This document shows, in pieces, positions 36,475 through 48,667 of a DNA stretch of 64,000 bases (its first letter is position 1; each line of letters starts with the position of its first letter). The position numbers and the translations under genes are program-made. Where the stretch lies: assembly GCA_018806985.1 (NCBI GenBank), contig JADANN010000437.1, positions 143,501 to 207,500 on the forward strand. The letters are read 5' to 3'. The DNA comes from Angiostrongylus vasorum. Taxonomy: Eukaryota > Nematoda > Chromadorea > Rhabditida > Metastrongylidae. The notes beneath the pieces were generated by a model. It did no database searches. It worked only from the letters and a program-made list of their open reading frames with translations, and was not told the DNA's origin.

Positions 36475-36690
36475 AACCATGGTTGAGATGCGAGTAAAAC
36501 AGACTGAAAAACGGCTGAGAAGAAGGCAAAGCAAGAGCCTCGGTTAGTGGACAGCTCGTTATCCTCTGATAAGTCTAATAGCGGGTTCGAGGCCCTACTG
36601 TGATTCCGACCTTTCCCCCTATCACAGCGTCCCAATCTTTGTCTACATAATGCTATCTCGGCAAAATCTCCACAAAGTAGCATTTCTTCC
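36475..36690 (+). repeat. SINE family B1 copy
   Basis: GCAAGAGCCTCGGTTAGTGG, AGCGGGTTCGAGGCCCTACT, then CCCCTATCACAGCGTCCC. It has a small deletion in the D-arm region. Confidence 0.75.
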
Positions 36691-36695
36691 AAAGC

Positions 36696-36866
36696 TCACG
36701 ACTTCCTCCGTCCTGTAAGACTCCTTAGATGAGAGAAGCCATCGAATTGGACTTCCTTTACGAGCAATGACACGGAATTTGGAATCTACTTACGATCGCG
36801 ATTGCCATAAGAACGAAACCCAAACCCGGTCGCTAGAGCACTGTAGTAGACAATAAAGGCCTTCGT
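36696..36866 (-). CDS. Candidate terminal exon pair of an unknown minus-strand gene
   Basis: On the minus strand, TTTTCTCTCAG precedes an exon at 36866-36794 reading TKAFIVYYSALATGFGFRSY and ending at a GTAAGT donor in phase 1. A second exon after TCTTACAG (36712-36696) completes the codon and stops at TGA, giving a basic end (GNRDRRRKS). Both sites are close to nematode consensus. No upstream exons were found with confidence, so the gene is unidentified and may be spurious. Confidence 0.28.
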
Positions 36867-37639
36867 CTGAGAGAAAAGCGAGGACAATTGATAGAAACCC
36901 ACACACTTCGATCAACTACCATAAAGTCTTGGGAATTGTCTAACAAGTGTCATTGTCATTCAGAAACCTGAAAAAAGACTTGTGCGAGACTCTATAGAGA
37001 CCACTTCAACATTAAGGAATGGGAGTGGCACACAACATAAAGCATTAAGCTGGTCGTGGAGAGGAACCAAAGGCGTCTTCAAGTCGTAAACGTTCTATTT
37101 TCACCAATTATGAATGTTTCAAAAGTTCCACTAAGCCAATACGTGGCACTAAAAATTTGTGTTTTCATTTTCATTTTCGCTTCTGGGATAGCCGAATGTA
37201 CGGGTTATTGACGGAAGGATTTTTCGTGGCACCTGCGAATATCAATAAATGTTCCAGAACGTCGGCTGGACGATATGTTTACACAGAGAGTAGAAATCGC
37301 ACGCGATGATGGCAGTAACAGTTGGCGACGTTACCGGATGAAATGAACTGAAGATGAGCAATGACTGAGTAAATATTAAGTGCGAACTGGTGCTGGCTTC
37401 GGAGAAGTTCATCGTTCGCCACGCGCTCTCCACAACTGACAAACTCCATCCACTTCGTTCGTGTAATAACCACTCAACAGAATTCTCCGGAAGCTCCTTA
37501 ACATCACATTCACGCATCGATTAGCATCATAATAAGAGAGTGAATGACACCAAAAGCACAAAAATATAAGCTAAGCGGTTCCTAAAAGATACAGGACAAA
37601 ACTTTCGTCGTTCTTTAATATCCTAGAAATACGCCGAGC

Positions 37640-37803
37640 ACAATGAGTTGCGGTGACCTTCAGGTACATCAAGCCAATGTTTTTATCCTCTCAAACTAGT
37701 TGGTACCAATTTTTCGACTCTAGAAAATGGATGACTTGGAGTGAGAACGAACCAACGACAATGTGTATGTCGCCAATATCTTTCGCCACTGTGCTACACG
37801 ATC
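37640..37803 (-). repeat. Degenerate SINE family A or E fragment
   Basis: Reverse fragment: TGAGTTGCGGTGACCTTCAG, TTGGTACCAATTTTTCGACT, ending CCACTGTGCTACACGATC. Only the head and module survive. Confidence 0.5.
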
Positions 37804-38126
37804 TTATTTGGCCCTTATCTCACGGAATCAGTTAAATACAGAAACAGAAATTATCAACAGGAGCTATAAGTCAGCCTACTTCAAATTTTTCAAAATTTTT
37901 CATAAATCTTTAAGAGCACAAATCTCTAGACTTGCCTGTTTGCCGATTTTATCGTAATCGAAACCTTTCGAAGTTTCACAAAGCCAGCATTTTACCTGCC
38001 TGAAGTCATAGCGCAATCGAATAAGATGATCAACGCGCGCGTACAGTCGATGGTTTAACGTCCACAATTGGCATAGCTGTCATTCTCGTCGCCCATTTTT
38101 AGCTTTCGATTCAGCAAAGAGATGGG

Positions 38127-38585
38127 CTTGACGCAATGGTTAGAGATGGTCTGCAAGATACACTTGGCCTTTGTTTCGATTGCACGCCATGAGCAAATTA
38201 AGCTCTTCATTATCCCGGTATAGGAAAATTGGTACGACACTTGTAAGGTTTTTTCTTAAAATAGACTTTTATTCAGCTTTTCTGTGACTAATCAATATCT
38301 ACTTTCTACATTGAAGCTTACACGAGGTTGTTACAAAAATTTTGTATTCGGCTAATAACTTTAAGCCGAATGAAAAGCTGCGTAACAACCTCGCGTAATC
38401 CTATCAGTGAAGAAAATACACTTGTAAGGATAAGGAAGAAAGACACCGGTTTGATACATGCTAGGTTCCCTCAAGTCCTTATGCATGTCAGTATGCACAC
38501 AAAAACCTCTACGATGTTACGAATGGAATTGAATGCATGGTGTATCTTTACGGGATTGGTCAACGTTGAAGGCCTTATCCATTAG
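38127..38585 (+). repeat. Old SINE family A copy split by an insertion
   Basis: The 5' part (GGGCTTGACGCAATGGTTAG to GGTACGACACTTGTAAGG) and the 3' part (CACTTGTAAGGATAAGGAAG to GATTGGTCAACGTTGAAGGC) are colinear with family A. A 181-bp insertion at 38249-38429 separates them, flanked by a 12-bp direct repeat. Confidence 0.65.
38237..38429 (-). mobile_element. Retroposed hairpin sequence with poly(A) signal and 12-bp target duplication
   Basis: ACACTTGTAAGG occurs at 38237-38248 and again at 38418-38429 and flanks foreign DNA inside an old SINE A. Read on the minus strand the insert has a hairpin (GCGAGGTTGTTACG pairs with GTAACAACCTCGTG; ATTCGGCTTAA with TTATTAGCCGAAT), then AATAAA about 17 nt before a 3' run of AAGAAAAAA. 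These are marks of LINE-driven retroposition of a short polyadenylated RNA. No coding frame. Confidence 0.7.
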
Positions 38586-38599
38586 CGTTTTTTAGATTC

Positions 38600-41500
38600 A
38601 TCAAATCTTCTATTCCTTCCTCAGTTGAAAGCCTATAGATACCTACCTCACTAGTGAAATCGGTCAATATCGGCATTTTTTAGCCATTTTTACTTTCATG
38701 ATTTCTATCAGACCTTCTCTACGAAGCAAATAACTTTGTTTACAATAAAAATTCCTGGTCAAACAAAGAATAATTTGATCGCATGATTCTTCCAAGGCAG
38801 GAAAAAGAAAAGGCGGAGCTAGTACTCAGTTCGATCTGAAATTGTAGTTAGCAACTTCCAAGAAAAAAGTTGGTTCTATCGATTTTTGTGTGCGATCACG
38901 ACTTTTATTCCTGGTATAAAAAAGATTTCATCGTGTTACTTTCTGTAACGACGTTGTCCTGGAACGAACAAAAAAAGCGAAAACAAAGAAAAAAAAGCAT
39001 TTTGTTTACGAGTACGTGAAATCACAATAAACACTGAATTTCACGGCAACATCGCAATTTGAATCGTAGACTATTCACGAAATCCAGAAGCCTACTGACG
39101 AGATTATGCAAAGGCAATCTTTTCTGGAACATTCAAGGATACCATGGATTAGTTTTCGAGGAAAGGTAGATCAATTATGTTGGAATCTATTAAAAAATAG
39201 CAACTGAATCACACTAAAAAAATTAGAAGAACATATCACAATAAAAAAATCATAATGGGAAAAATTTTATTGTTGGAAAATCAACAAATTGTTGTTTGAC
39301 ATGCACACCATGGCTACGGTATTGCCGATTGTCTACATTTTACCGAAAGGTTCTTCCTAGTAATCCGCTTCGGTAAATATTTAGCCCCACTACAAACCCC
39401 AGTGTCGAATATAGGGACGAAAATAAGTATGGCGTTAAATAAATAGGGTCGTATTTGCTTGTGATAAGTCAAAGTTCATGCCGTCAAGTTGAGACCGTCA
39501 GAATATGGGTGGTACCGACAACATCGATGGTATGGTTGCTGTAAACAAAAACTCTGACACTAGCATGTTTAATGTTTGACTTATTCTTGACGACCCTTCA
39601 GCTGACGCCCAGACAGTAAGTCTGGAAAGATTCCGCTTCAGAACCTTCTGATTTGTATGACTACTGCAAACCCAACTCAGACACGTCTTTTATCAGTGTC
39701 AGCTTGTCGCTCATTTACCACAAAAAAATCGCTGATGTCTAGCCATTTTCACTGCTATCAGCGATGTTTCATATACTGGTACCGGTCGACTCAGGGTTAT
39801 CAACGGAACTGATAAGTGGCGCAAAAAGGACACAGACACCAATAGGATAATTTCAAAATGTCTCGCAAGCGTTGTAAAAAATGTGCTTGCTGCTGCGCTC
39901 ACGGGTCATATGATAATCATATAATTCTATCTTGTATTAATGTTAGGGCGATTATGATGTTAAAAAATAGTCGTTTTGATCTCAAAAGCTGAGTGATAAC
40001 ATGATACCACCTTAAATAGCGCTTGTGAAAGCAGAATAAGAGGATTTTATTAGTACCTTATAATAAGGGGTAATACTTGTATAGACTACCTCGTTTAGAC
40101 CTCGAGCATAGCATTTTCCGCAGAAGAATCAGAAGAACAGTTTCAAACCGAGAGCAAGTAGTCGTTGCAGGCGATCGCCGACAGTAGAAGGTGGTTTTCC
40201 AGCGAACCACTATGTTTATTTCAGGGCGGTTTCGATTCCTGGCAAAAAGATTTAAGCCTAATTGGTGGTTCAGATGGATACGTTAACATCGCACCTTAGT
40301 GGCCCTGAAGAGAAATAACATATATGATTGCTGTGTAAACGCGGGCTTTTTTGAAGCTCGGGGAAAAGTGTCCATGGAATATGTGACTCCAAAAAAGTGA
40401 TACGCTATTCGCCAGGACTAATTCGTGTAGAAGTCCTGACAATGTGAAAGAACAACCACGCATTCCGACATGAACTGAAGAAGGTGCAAAAGGCTGTTAT
40501 TACACAAGCATATTCAGATTATGGTTGCCCGCAGATCAATCATCTCAAACCACATGCAGACGTCTCTTCTGTCAGTTAGCTGTTCACTCCGTTGGTCAGT
40601 TTTTTCTTCAGTATTAACTAGCATGCCATAAAAAGCAAAAAAGCGGCCAGGTATCCGTCATTTAACGGGTTTGTAATTGGTCTCTTATGAGTCTTTGTTT
40701 TCGTCTTCTTTAAATTCTTGTTTTGCGAACAAAATGAATGATGTCGCTGATGTTGAGAATGTTTGCTATAACAGTTTGAGTCAACATCAACTCTACAGTA
40801 TTTACATGACGTCGGACATGCACGACCTGACACCACGTATTTTTTCCAGCGCTTGAACGACCAGCGACGAACAGCGTGAATTCAACGAAAAACAGCTCTG
40901 AGCCACGCTACTCACATCTGTCACCCATGTCGCCGTCAGGCGGAACTAAACATTGCACAAAAACCAGGAAGCAAATGGTTTTGGTGTACAGGAGGCGAGC
41001 ACGAAGATTTTTGTGACTCGTTCTGAGAGTTCGGCAGAAGAGGAATCTTTTTTCCTCAGATGAAAGCCGCCACAAGCTGCGTAAACAAATTCGGAGTTTT
41101 CCAGCAACATCAGAGTCATGACGGCGCTTATCCAGTTACATCAGTTGACAGCATAACTTCTACTTACTTCGACTGCGATCCCATTTGATGGTCATCTCAT
41201 CTACTTTATTGAAGTAATACGCTGCTTATATCTCCATAAAGTTAAACAGTTCAATAACAGACAGAGTAACTGATGGAACAACCTAGAAGTGAGCTCGAAC
41301 TCCGATAAGAATCTGCTCAAAACGACCTCAGATGATTAGGAATCAAAAAGTTCCTTCCTAGTTATCCATTCTAAAACCCACTTCTGTAAGACATCCTCTT
41401 TCAATCTCTGCTCTTTTTCTTCTCCTCATTTTATGAGTGATCACACCACATGCTTTCAAAACAAACAAAAAGGATTTCTTATATCTTTTTCACTCTTCCA

Positions 41501-41940
41501 AATCGTTTACTATTTAGATTTTCGCACAAATTCAGTACATCGCTTTTTTCCTTTATTTTTTCATTTTCAAACCATTGCGTGTATGTGCAGAAACATACAT
41601 ATGAAGAAAGATAAGATCCACTACCCACGTGCAGTGTTAATTTTTCCAGCTTAATCCCGATGTTGGCGACTAAAAAGCTCAATTCCTAACTTTGTAGGGG
41701 ATGAGTTTGTTACCATCTCACTGACCGTGATGTAGAGGCTTAGCTAACTTGAGTGATGACTGGACCCATAACAGCGTTCTGCGGAGTGATCCTTATTTGC
41801 ACTGCTCTTTTCAATAGAACCGCTTGAGGGATAATAAAATCACTAAGAAGATCAAGTTTAGAAACCTGTAGAAATCACTAAGAACTGGAGAATAGGTTCC
41901 CTTCTAAAAGTTTAACAATTCTTCGTCTCCACTCTGTTAT
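38600..41940. other. Long AT-rich gene-poor stretch
   Basis: About 3.3 kb with no SINE copy and no convincing exon, unlike its surroundings. A Cys/His-rich minus-strand frame at 40618-40836 (CKYCRVDVDSNCYSKHSQHQ) hints at a finger but has no clear splice context. Confidence 0.4.
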
Positions 41941-42048
41941 TGTTTTCAATTATTTCCCCCGTACTTTCACCAGTGGAGAACTCAGTGAAGGGATTTTTCA
42001 TTTTTCAAACACCGCAACCAATTTTCTCAATCATATATAAACATAGGG

Positions 42049-42322
42049 GGCGCGTGTGGCGCAGTGGTTGGAGGCGCCACTGTGACACACACCTGGAATC
42101 GATCATCGCGCCCATGGCTCACCAAGCCTTCCATCCCTCCAGGTTCAGCAAACTGGTACCAGACTTGTCTGGCAGGATAGCAACACTGGCTCGATACATC
42201 GGTAGGCCACCGCGAGTCATTGTAACGGCCAAATATGCATTCAGTCACATCCAACGATACTTAATGAAGTCGAATGAATGGCGCATCCCCACGGATTGAT
42301 CAACGCCGAGAGCTTTATCCTT
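42049..42322 (+). repeat. SINE family A copy
   Basis: Head GGGCGCGTGTGGCGCAGTGG at 42049 and tail ATTGATCAACGCCGAGAGCT. A second short piece of the same module (CCACCAAGCCTTCCATCCCT at about 42388) follows, a nested or truncated copy. Confidence 0.9.
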
Positions 42323-42429
42323 TATTTTAATTATATAAACATAAAAACTAAAAGAGATCGATTCCCTTGCCCGTGGCCCCACCAAGCCTTCCATCCCTCC
42401 GCGGTCGGCACATAGTTACCAGTATGAGT

Positions 42430-43170
42430 ATATACATGGGTAAAATATGTTACTGGATGGGTGTTCTATGAGACTTCTCCCACCCACGTGTGACCTATGA
42501 GATTTTTTCAGCTATGTGTGACCTGTAGAATACTGCATGAAAATTCCAATGACACCGTTCCGCGGTTGTCCTTATGGATGTTTCAAAGAAAGATTGACCT
42601 ATTTTCTTGTTAGTAATCAGCGCTCAGCGATTGCAGCTATCACAGTCGGGCAAAGACGAATCGTGGCTTCAGTGTCGGCTTATCATCAGTGCCAGCCAGG
42701 TTCTACGCTTCTGTACTTGTCGCGAGTATGTACTTTTATCGGGAATGCAGAAGTCAGCGAAATCTTCTGGAAGTCACACAATGTCACAGTCACCCATCAC
42801 ATTCACATGGAAAATGCTATGCTATCAAGCAGCAAAGTGTCTCCTTCTGCTGTTTTCACTCAGCACCTAAAAAAAGTGATCTTCGAGTAGCTTCATTTGA
42901 ATTTCAATAAGCTATGAATGAATGCTTCAAAATTAGTACAAATTTTTAACTACATATGTCTAAATGTTAATCCATTGTTGGCTTTGATGTTTTCTCCAGA
43001 GCAAAGGTTTTCAGGTTTTCTAGCCAGAAAAAAATATCGACCGAATGTTTTTTAAACCCTTTCCGCCCTGCTGGCGTTTTTCATGGCTTGCCCAATCGAA
43101 CACGAGCAATTTCTCATCGGCTGCTAACTTTCACGTTTCTTAACAGTAGAAAATATCTTCTCAATAAATA
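42430..43170. other. Unique sequence, no clear feature
   Basis: A 117-codon open stretch at 42537-42890 has two further frames open beside it and no codon bias, so I do not call it. No known repeat. Confidence 0.35.
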
Positions 43171-43254
43171 AGATGAGTATGGACACTGTGTTTTCCAAAC
43201 GGTCGCTTGGTCCAAGCCGTATGGACACCATAGTGTCCACACGGGGACGGAGTT

Positions 43255-43520
43255 TGCTAAATGTATGGCCCAAATCTACATATTGTGCGGACTACAGCAC
43301 TTCTTCCATTCCGACTTCAAGAATATCGTCGAATGCTGGTCGAATTCGTTTTATCTGGAATTCAGAGATAGCGCAGTTGAAGGATTCTTAGAACTTCACC
43401 ACAACCAATCACAGACCTCTTTGGATTCGACGTGGCTTTCTCCAGACAAGCCTGTGTCAGTTAGCAGACCGGATGAGAGGCTTGGTCTTGTCGGGGCGGA
43501 GTCGAACTCACAACCATACG
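43255..43520 (-). repeat. SINE family E copy
   Basis: Reverse copy: CAGCACTTCTTCCATTCCGA, CGAATGCTGGTCGAATTCGT, CCGGATGAGAGGCTTGGTCT, then GCGGAGTCGAACTCACAACC (box B). Confidence 0.8.
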
Positions 43521-44111
43521 TGCAGTGTCCTCTCTCAGGAATATTTCTGTTGACATTTAAAACATGCTGCCAAAGAAACTTTGCATTATTGTCAACTTTT
43601 TCAAGTTATGATCAATTTCCTTTTATATCCCGTTTATACTGTTGATTATTTCCATCAATCTTCGACAAATAAGTGATCCGGAGTCCGCTAACACTGAGCG
43701 TTCGTAGCGAGTCCTCAGACTGCAGATTTGGGTTAAACGCTGACCGAAAGTGGCGACATTTTCAGACGCATTTAGACTCAAGGAATGGGTTCCCACTTTC
43801 TAATGATCCTATTTATTATACAACGTTTTCCTTATAACTCATAGCTCTCATCATATTCATGAACAGAACATATATTATTCATGAACATATTCATGCATTT
43901 GTACGAATTGTATCCTGAATGTGCACTCCAACAAAACCACACAATCGCGTGACTGGGGGTGGTTCGAAATGGTTTTCGATAGATTAGCTCCACCTCTGAA
44001 GCTCTGTGTGCGTACATCCAGCCTCCATGGCAGGGCCCGACAATCTACGGGCGTTTATATCCAGCTCCCACGGCACAGTCGGCGAGCTATCTTTCTGCAC
44101 CTTGTGACCAA

Positions 44112-44372
44112 AATGGCGGGCGTAGCCCAGAGGCTAAAAGTGTCCAACAATATGCACGTTGGATCGGTGTCGCCCCGAACTCAGCCATCCTTTCATCTCC
44201 GCAGGGTCGTCAAATTGGTGAAAGACCTGTCTGGGAGGATAGCAGACTGATTCAGTTACTGTGTAGGGCAGATATGCATTCATTCATATCTAACGATACT
44301 TAATGAAGTCGAATGCAAGGCGCATCCTCATAAAATTGATCAACGCCGAGCACTTCTTTTTATCCTTCAGCT
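44112..44372 (+). repeat. SINE family A copy, diverged
   Basis: Head ATGGCGGGCGTAGCCCAGAG, module CCTTTCATCTCCGCAGGGTC, tail AATTGATCAACGCCGAGCAC. Confidence 0.7.
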
Positions 44373-44589
44373 GCACGTTTTCCTCCGAAAGAAATCAACT
44401 GAGCAGCTTTGACATAGACAGAAATTTCTAAAGGTGCCAGCTAAACTCACTGCTGGACAACCAGTGAGGTTAAAGATGATAAAGGCATTAAATTGATTTT
44501 TGGTTGTTCAGTTTTTATTTCCTGCCTATCAAATCTTCATGGTAGTACTATAAGAATTCACGTTCAAGCAGGTTCAGTGCTGATTTATG

Positions 44590-44800
44590 CTCCCAGATCA
44601 CTCTTGTTGACGGGTAATTGTTGATAGCACCGTAAAGGTAAAAAACATGCCGAATGGAAAGCAAATCAAAGGCTTCCATGGTGCAGAGGATGACACGTGA
44701 GTTCCTTGAAAGGGTAGACGTTGGTTCGAAACTCATCACCGAGGGGTCCCGAATTTTGTCTATATCTGATCACCATTGTGGTTGTTTTTTGGTTGCTCAT
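44590..44800 (+). repeat. Diverged SINE family B1 copy
   Basis: CTTCCATGGTGCAGAGGATG, CGTTGGTTCGAAACTCATCA, then CTGATCACCATTGTGGTTGT. Confidence 0.65.
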
Positions 44801-44989
44801 CCACTTTTATTATGACTACCCATGAGAGAGTGCTATATTACAGTCTATGGAAAAACGCTGCAAATTGGATCTGTTTATACATTTCTGCATTATCGACCAT
44901 TGAGATTCAAAGCTGTCGCATGCACCACCTGACCTATTTGGCCAGTGAACCCAGAAACAGATTAGAACTCGAGACCTCACGCTTCCCAA

Positions 44990-45543
44990 ATGCATTCTGG
45001 ATTCTCCAAGGTATGCTCTATTCTTTCGGAGCTCCTCGTAGTGGTTATGGTTCAAGTGCTTCACTGATAACCTCCTACAGATTTCTAACTCTCCAAAAAA
45101 GATGAACACTGTTTCTTATGGAGAGCGCGACGTTGCCAAGAAGAACGTTGCGTACAAACATCACCTCACTGTCAAGCGGAAGTACGAGTGCACGCTGCGC
45201 AATGTTTGCGCTTGCGGTTTTTCCACAACCGGCAAGCCTCTCACGGAAAAATGACCGCGCCGCCTCCGAGCTCGACAAACAGGTGGCTGGAGCCAACAGG
45301 GCACTGACCTCGCCGAGCCTCACCCAGCAAGAGCAACAGCTCAGTGCCCGCAACAACCTCATCCCGAGCTCTACATCGGGCTCTGATCTCACCGAGAAAA
45401 ATCCTTCTCGTCAACGCTATGGACTGTCAATAACGTCAAAAGCAACTGGTCTTCGGCACTTGAAGCAACATCTCACTGAAGAAGAAAGAACTTGTCTGAA
45501 AGAAAAGGAGACCATATGTCTTCCGTATGGTTTCCAGCCCTAA
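44990..45543 (+). CDS. GC-rich candidate coding segment with one frame break
   Basis: A possible first exon 44990-45010 (MHSGFSK) has a GTATGC donor. A second exon starts after CTCCTACAG at 45081 in the same phase and reads MNTVSYGERDVAKKNVAYKH to a TGA at 45252. From 45250 the adjacent frame continues to TAA at 45541 (for example ASELDKQVAGANRALTSPSL and LRHLKQHLTEEERTCLKEKE). Both parts show strong G/C bias at third codon positions in exactly these frames, which favours real coding DNA. Dropping one A from the run 45247-45251 gives a continuous product of about 160 residues. Function unknown; a decayed retrocopy is the alternative. Confidence 0.45.
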
Positions 45544-46379
45544 GGCTTTTGTGAAATGTCAATCTGTTCCATTGTTAGAACAGCCAAGATGTCTCCATAA
45601 GTGATTCGTTATAGGAATTTTCAACTGATTCGTCTCTATGGGTATTTTTTTCCCAGATGTTTCTATGGCGCTTCAAGCATGTCTTCCCTAGAAACTCATT
45701 CAGGGCCTATTATACATTCTAGTGCCTTCAGTCTACTTCTAACAACGGAACGCTTGTGTTCGAATACGGTATCCTTAATGTAATCAGTTTCTTACCAATT
45801 CATTAACAGTTCAGACTTCCGTGATCGCTCTAGGCACGTTGATGCCTTCCTTCAAATCAGCATTTTAGGCAGAGTACTGCATTGCCATGGTAAATCTTCT
45901 TTAGTAGGATATGTAAAAGCATTGTTCGCAAAAAGACATTGAACAAATCATATTTTTGATATCTCAGGTCTTTTTCAACATAAGAGTGTAGTACTTAAGC
46001 AACCCTTGATAGGAGCACTTAAGAAACGTTTGCTAAAGGGTCCACCATACATGAAATGCGGCTCATTCTGCTCGAGCCGATTTCATTCTTCCTTCTTTTT
46101 CTGGAGATTTTTGAGATTCTTAATGTTCGCTTCTTTATTTCCATCACCTTGTTTTCCCTCAAAGAATCACGATTTGCAGTGTCTTATACAGGAACTATAT
46201 ACATGCTTTAACCATTGAACTATTGAAGTTCTTATAAGGTCTGAACGCCGAAAAGAAGGCACACGACTCCGTTTTTTGCTATTCTGTTACCAGACTAGAT
46301 TAATACCTTGTAGAAGCTTAGCAGTTTAGTACTTCTCGATTGTCATTTAGTTTTGTTGGCAGTGGTTCTATAGAAACAT

Positions 46380-46408
46380 ATGTATGTACATATGTATATA
46401 TATATATA

Positions 46409-46444
<36 letters not shown>

Positions 46445-46536
46445 AATGCACATATAGATAACTGATATAAACATATGGGTCAACGTTTATATCAGAATGT
46501 GTGTCGGTGTGTATTTACATGTGTATGTTCGTGTGT

Positions 46537-46568
<32 letters not shown>

Positions 46569-46610
46569 TGTGTATGTATGTGTGTGTATGTGTGTGTATG
46601 TGTATCTGCG
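46380..46610. repeat. AT then TG microsatellite cluster
   Basis: ATATAT tracts at 46393-46440 are followed by TG-rich sequence at 46496-46604 (TGTGTG with TATG interruptions). All reading frames across it are low-complexity Cys/Val repeats and are not coding. Confidence 0.93.
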
Positions 46611-48150
46611 ACTATCTACCTATCCGACTACATCTGTTCTCATCGTTCACTGCTTCTTTTTTGGACTCATATTGCTTATAAGTTATCCGTTCGTTTTAAC
46701 AATCGTCTAAAACTAACCAACTAATTTCGACAAATTCTGTGCTGGTCAGAGTTCGATGACAGAGCTAACAGTGCAGTAGAGGACGACGACCGAATGGAAC
46801 TTCATTTATATCAAATGAAATCGTTTTCATTGTGAAATACGATCAGCAAAAGTTGAGATATGAACGAGAACAAAAGAGCCCGTTTTCACCATTCGCACTT
46901 CTGCTGTGACTGTTCGTTCCACTATTGAACGAACTTGTTAGACCTCTTTCTGCACTTTCTCCAGCTGTTGCACTTGCTTCCATTCGCTTTTTTTTCGTCG
47001 ACAGTTGAGCTGAACTAATTTCATCTACGGTGAGCGGTATATGCATATGTACAGACACATAGACACACACGCATACAATGTTCAAATAGATATGGATTTC
47101 GTAATTTTACACCGTCCTATCCCGTGAACTCGGTATTTGACAACGCCTCAAATCAGCCGATCCTCCACAGTTCATTTGTTTCCTTCTGGCCGTTCGTAGC
47201 TTTGTGTACTAAGTGCTTAACAATTAGCCCTTGATTTTACAGTTTTTTAAGCGTCCCGCAGCAATTCCATAGTGCTGCCAATCATCGCGGCTAGTGGGTT
47301 TTCCTGTCGGCGAACTGCTATGTGTCGAACAGCGGCATATCATCCATCGGATAGGTTTTCGTAGCTGAAGAACAGTCCAATATTTTCGTCTGGAAATGCA
47401 AGGAAAGGTGAACCCTTTGTCAGAAGTAGCAGCTGAGAGATCCTGAAGAAAGAGCATTCCATGTTTCGCTGTGATGCAGAATCTCTGAGGGAGTTTTTTA
47501 ACGAGAACTCGACGTGGTTAAAAATTTTCGAGCAAGTGATTCTGATGTTATCCCACATGTGGAAGTCATTCCACTTGCCAAACCGTTATATCCTCTTGTG
47601 TTTGCGTCTTCCGTCCTTGCTTTGTTGCAAGGGTCAAATTGTGTTGGTGGATAGCTTCTTCGGTAATCCCGGAGTAAAGGTGATGCTGTAACCGTCGAAA
47701 GATACCTCGATCAGCTTTTCATACACTCTCCAGTATCACATGTTTCGATAGTAGAGTTTTAGCTGGATCGCCGTGCAAGGTACAAGCAGCTTATTCCCAA
47801 GGTTATATACTTACACGAAGACGAATATGATTATGTGTATTTAGCTGGTATAAGCGACAATGAGTCTATCTCTGAGCCTACATGCATTCCATTTGTACTT
47901 GATGCTTATGGTGTGCATATTAGAAGCGAACGAAGACTTCTTCGGCTTCGTTTGGAACATGAAAACTCGTGCAACTCTTGGCCTCGAATAGTCCCCACTA
48001 TGATCTCCTGCATTGAAAAACATGCATGATATCCTCACCTTTCTCTCTAATTTGTTTTCTAAGCGTTTAAATTAAAAATCGACTTTTTTCGTTGATATCA
48101 TCATGATTGCTTTTCAAAAAATTTTCCTACAACACTAAAAAAAATTCCAG
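46611..48150. other. Region upstream of the zinc-finger gene
   Basis: No firm exon. It probably contains the promoter or an upstream non-coding exon of the zinc-finger gene, but I see no specific element. The TTCCAG at 48145-48150 is the only marked signal. Confidence 0.35.
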
Positions 48151-48154
48151 AAGT

Positions 48155-48632
48155 ATGGTGGAGATGAGCAGTTTCTATACAAATTCAACATCGCCCACCT
48201 TTGATTTGGCGACGTTTCTCTCCGGAGCACTTCAGTTGAAAAACGACGGACAAATCATCAATAAACTGGCATTGTCATCAAAAATAATCACAGATGTAAG
48301 TGGCTTTTTTCTAGTAGGGTTACTAAATTAATGCTTTCTTTCTAATAAGTTAAGGGCGCGTGTGGCGCAGTGGTCAGAGGAGCCCTGCAGTACACGTGGG
48401 ATGGATCCCGTGCCCAAGGCTCAGTAAGCCTTCCATCCCTCCAGGGTTCGGCAAATCGGGACCGTACCAGGCTTATATGAGGGGATAGCAGCACTGGCTC
48501 GATACATCGGTAGGCCACCGCGAGTCATTGTAAAGGTGATATGCAGTCGATCACCTCCAACGATACTTAGTGAAGTCGAATGCATGGCGCATCCCTAAAG
48601 GATTCATCAACCCCCAGATCTTTAAGAGAGCG

Positions 48633-48667
<35 letters not shown>

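Noticed and set aside
42537..42890. 117-codon plus-strand open frame
   Set aside because: Three frames are open over the same stretch, without bias or splice sites.
46475..46724. Cys/Val-rich frames that look like small secreted peptides
   Set aside because: They are translations of a TG microsatellite.
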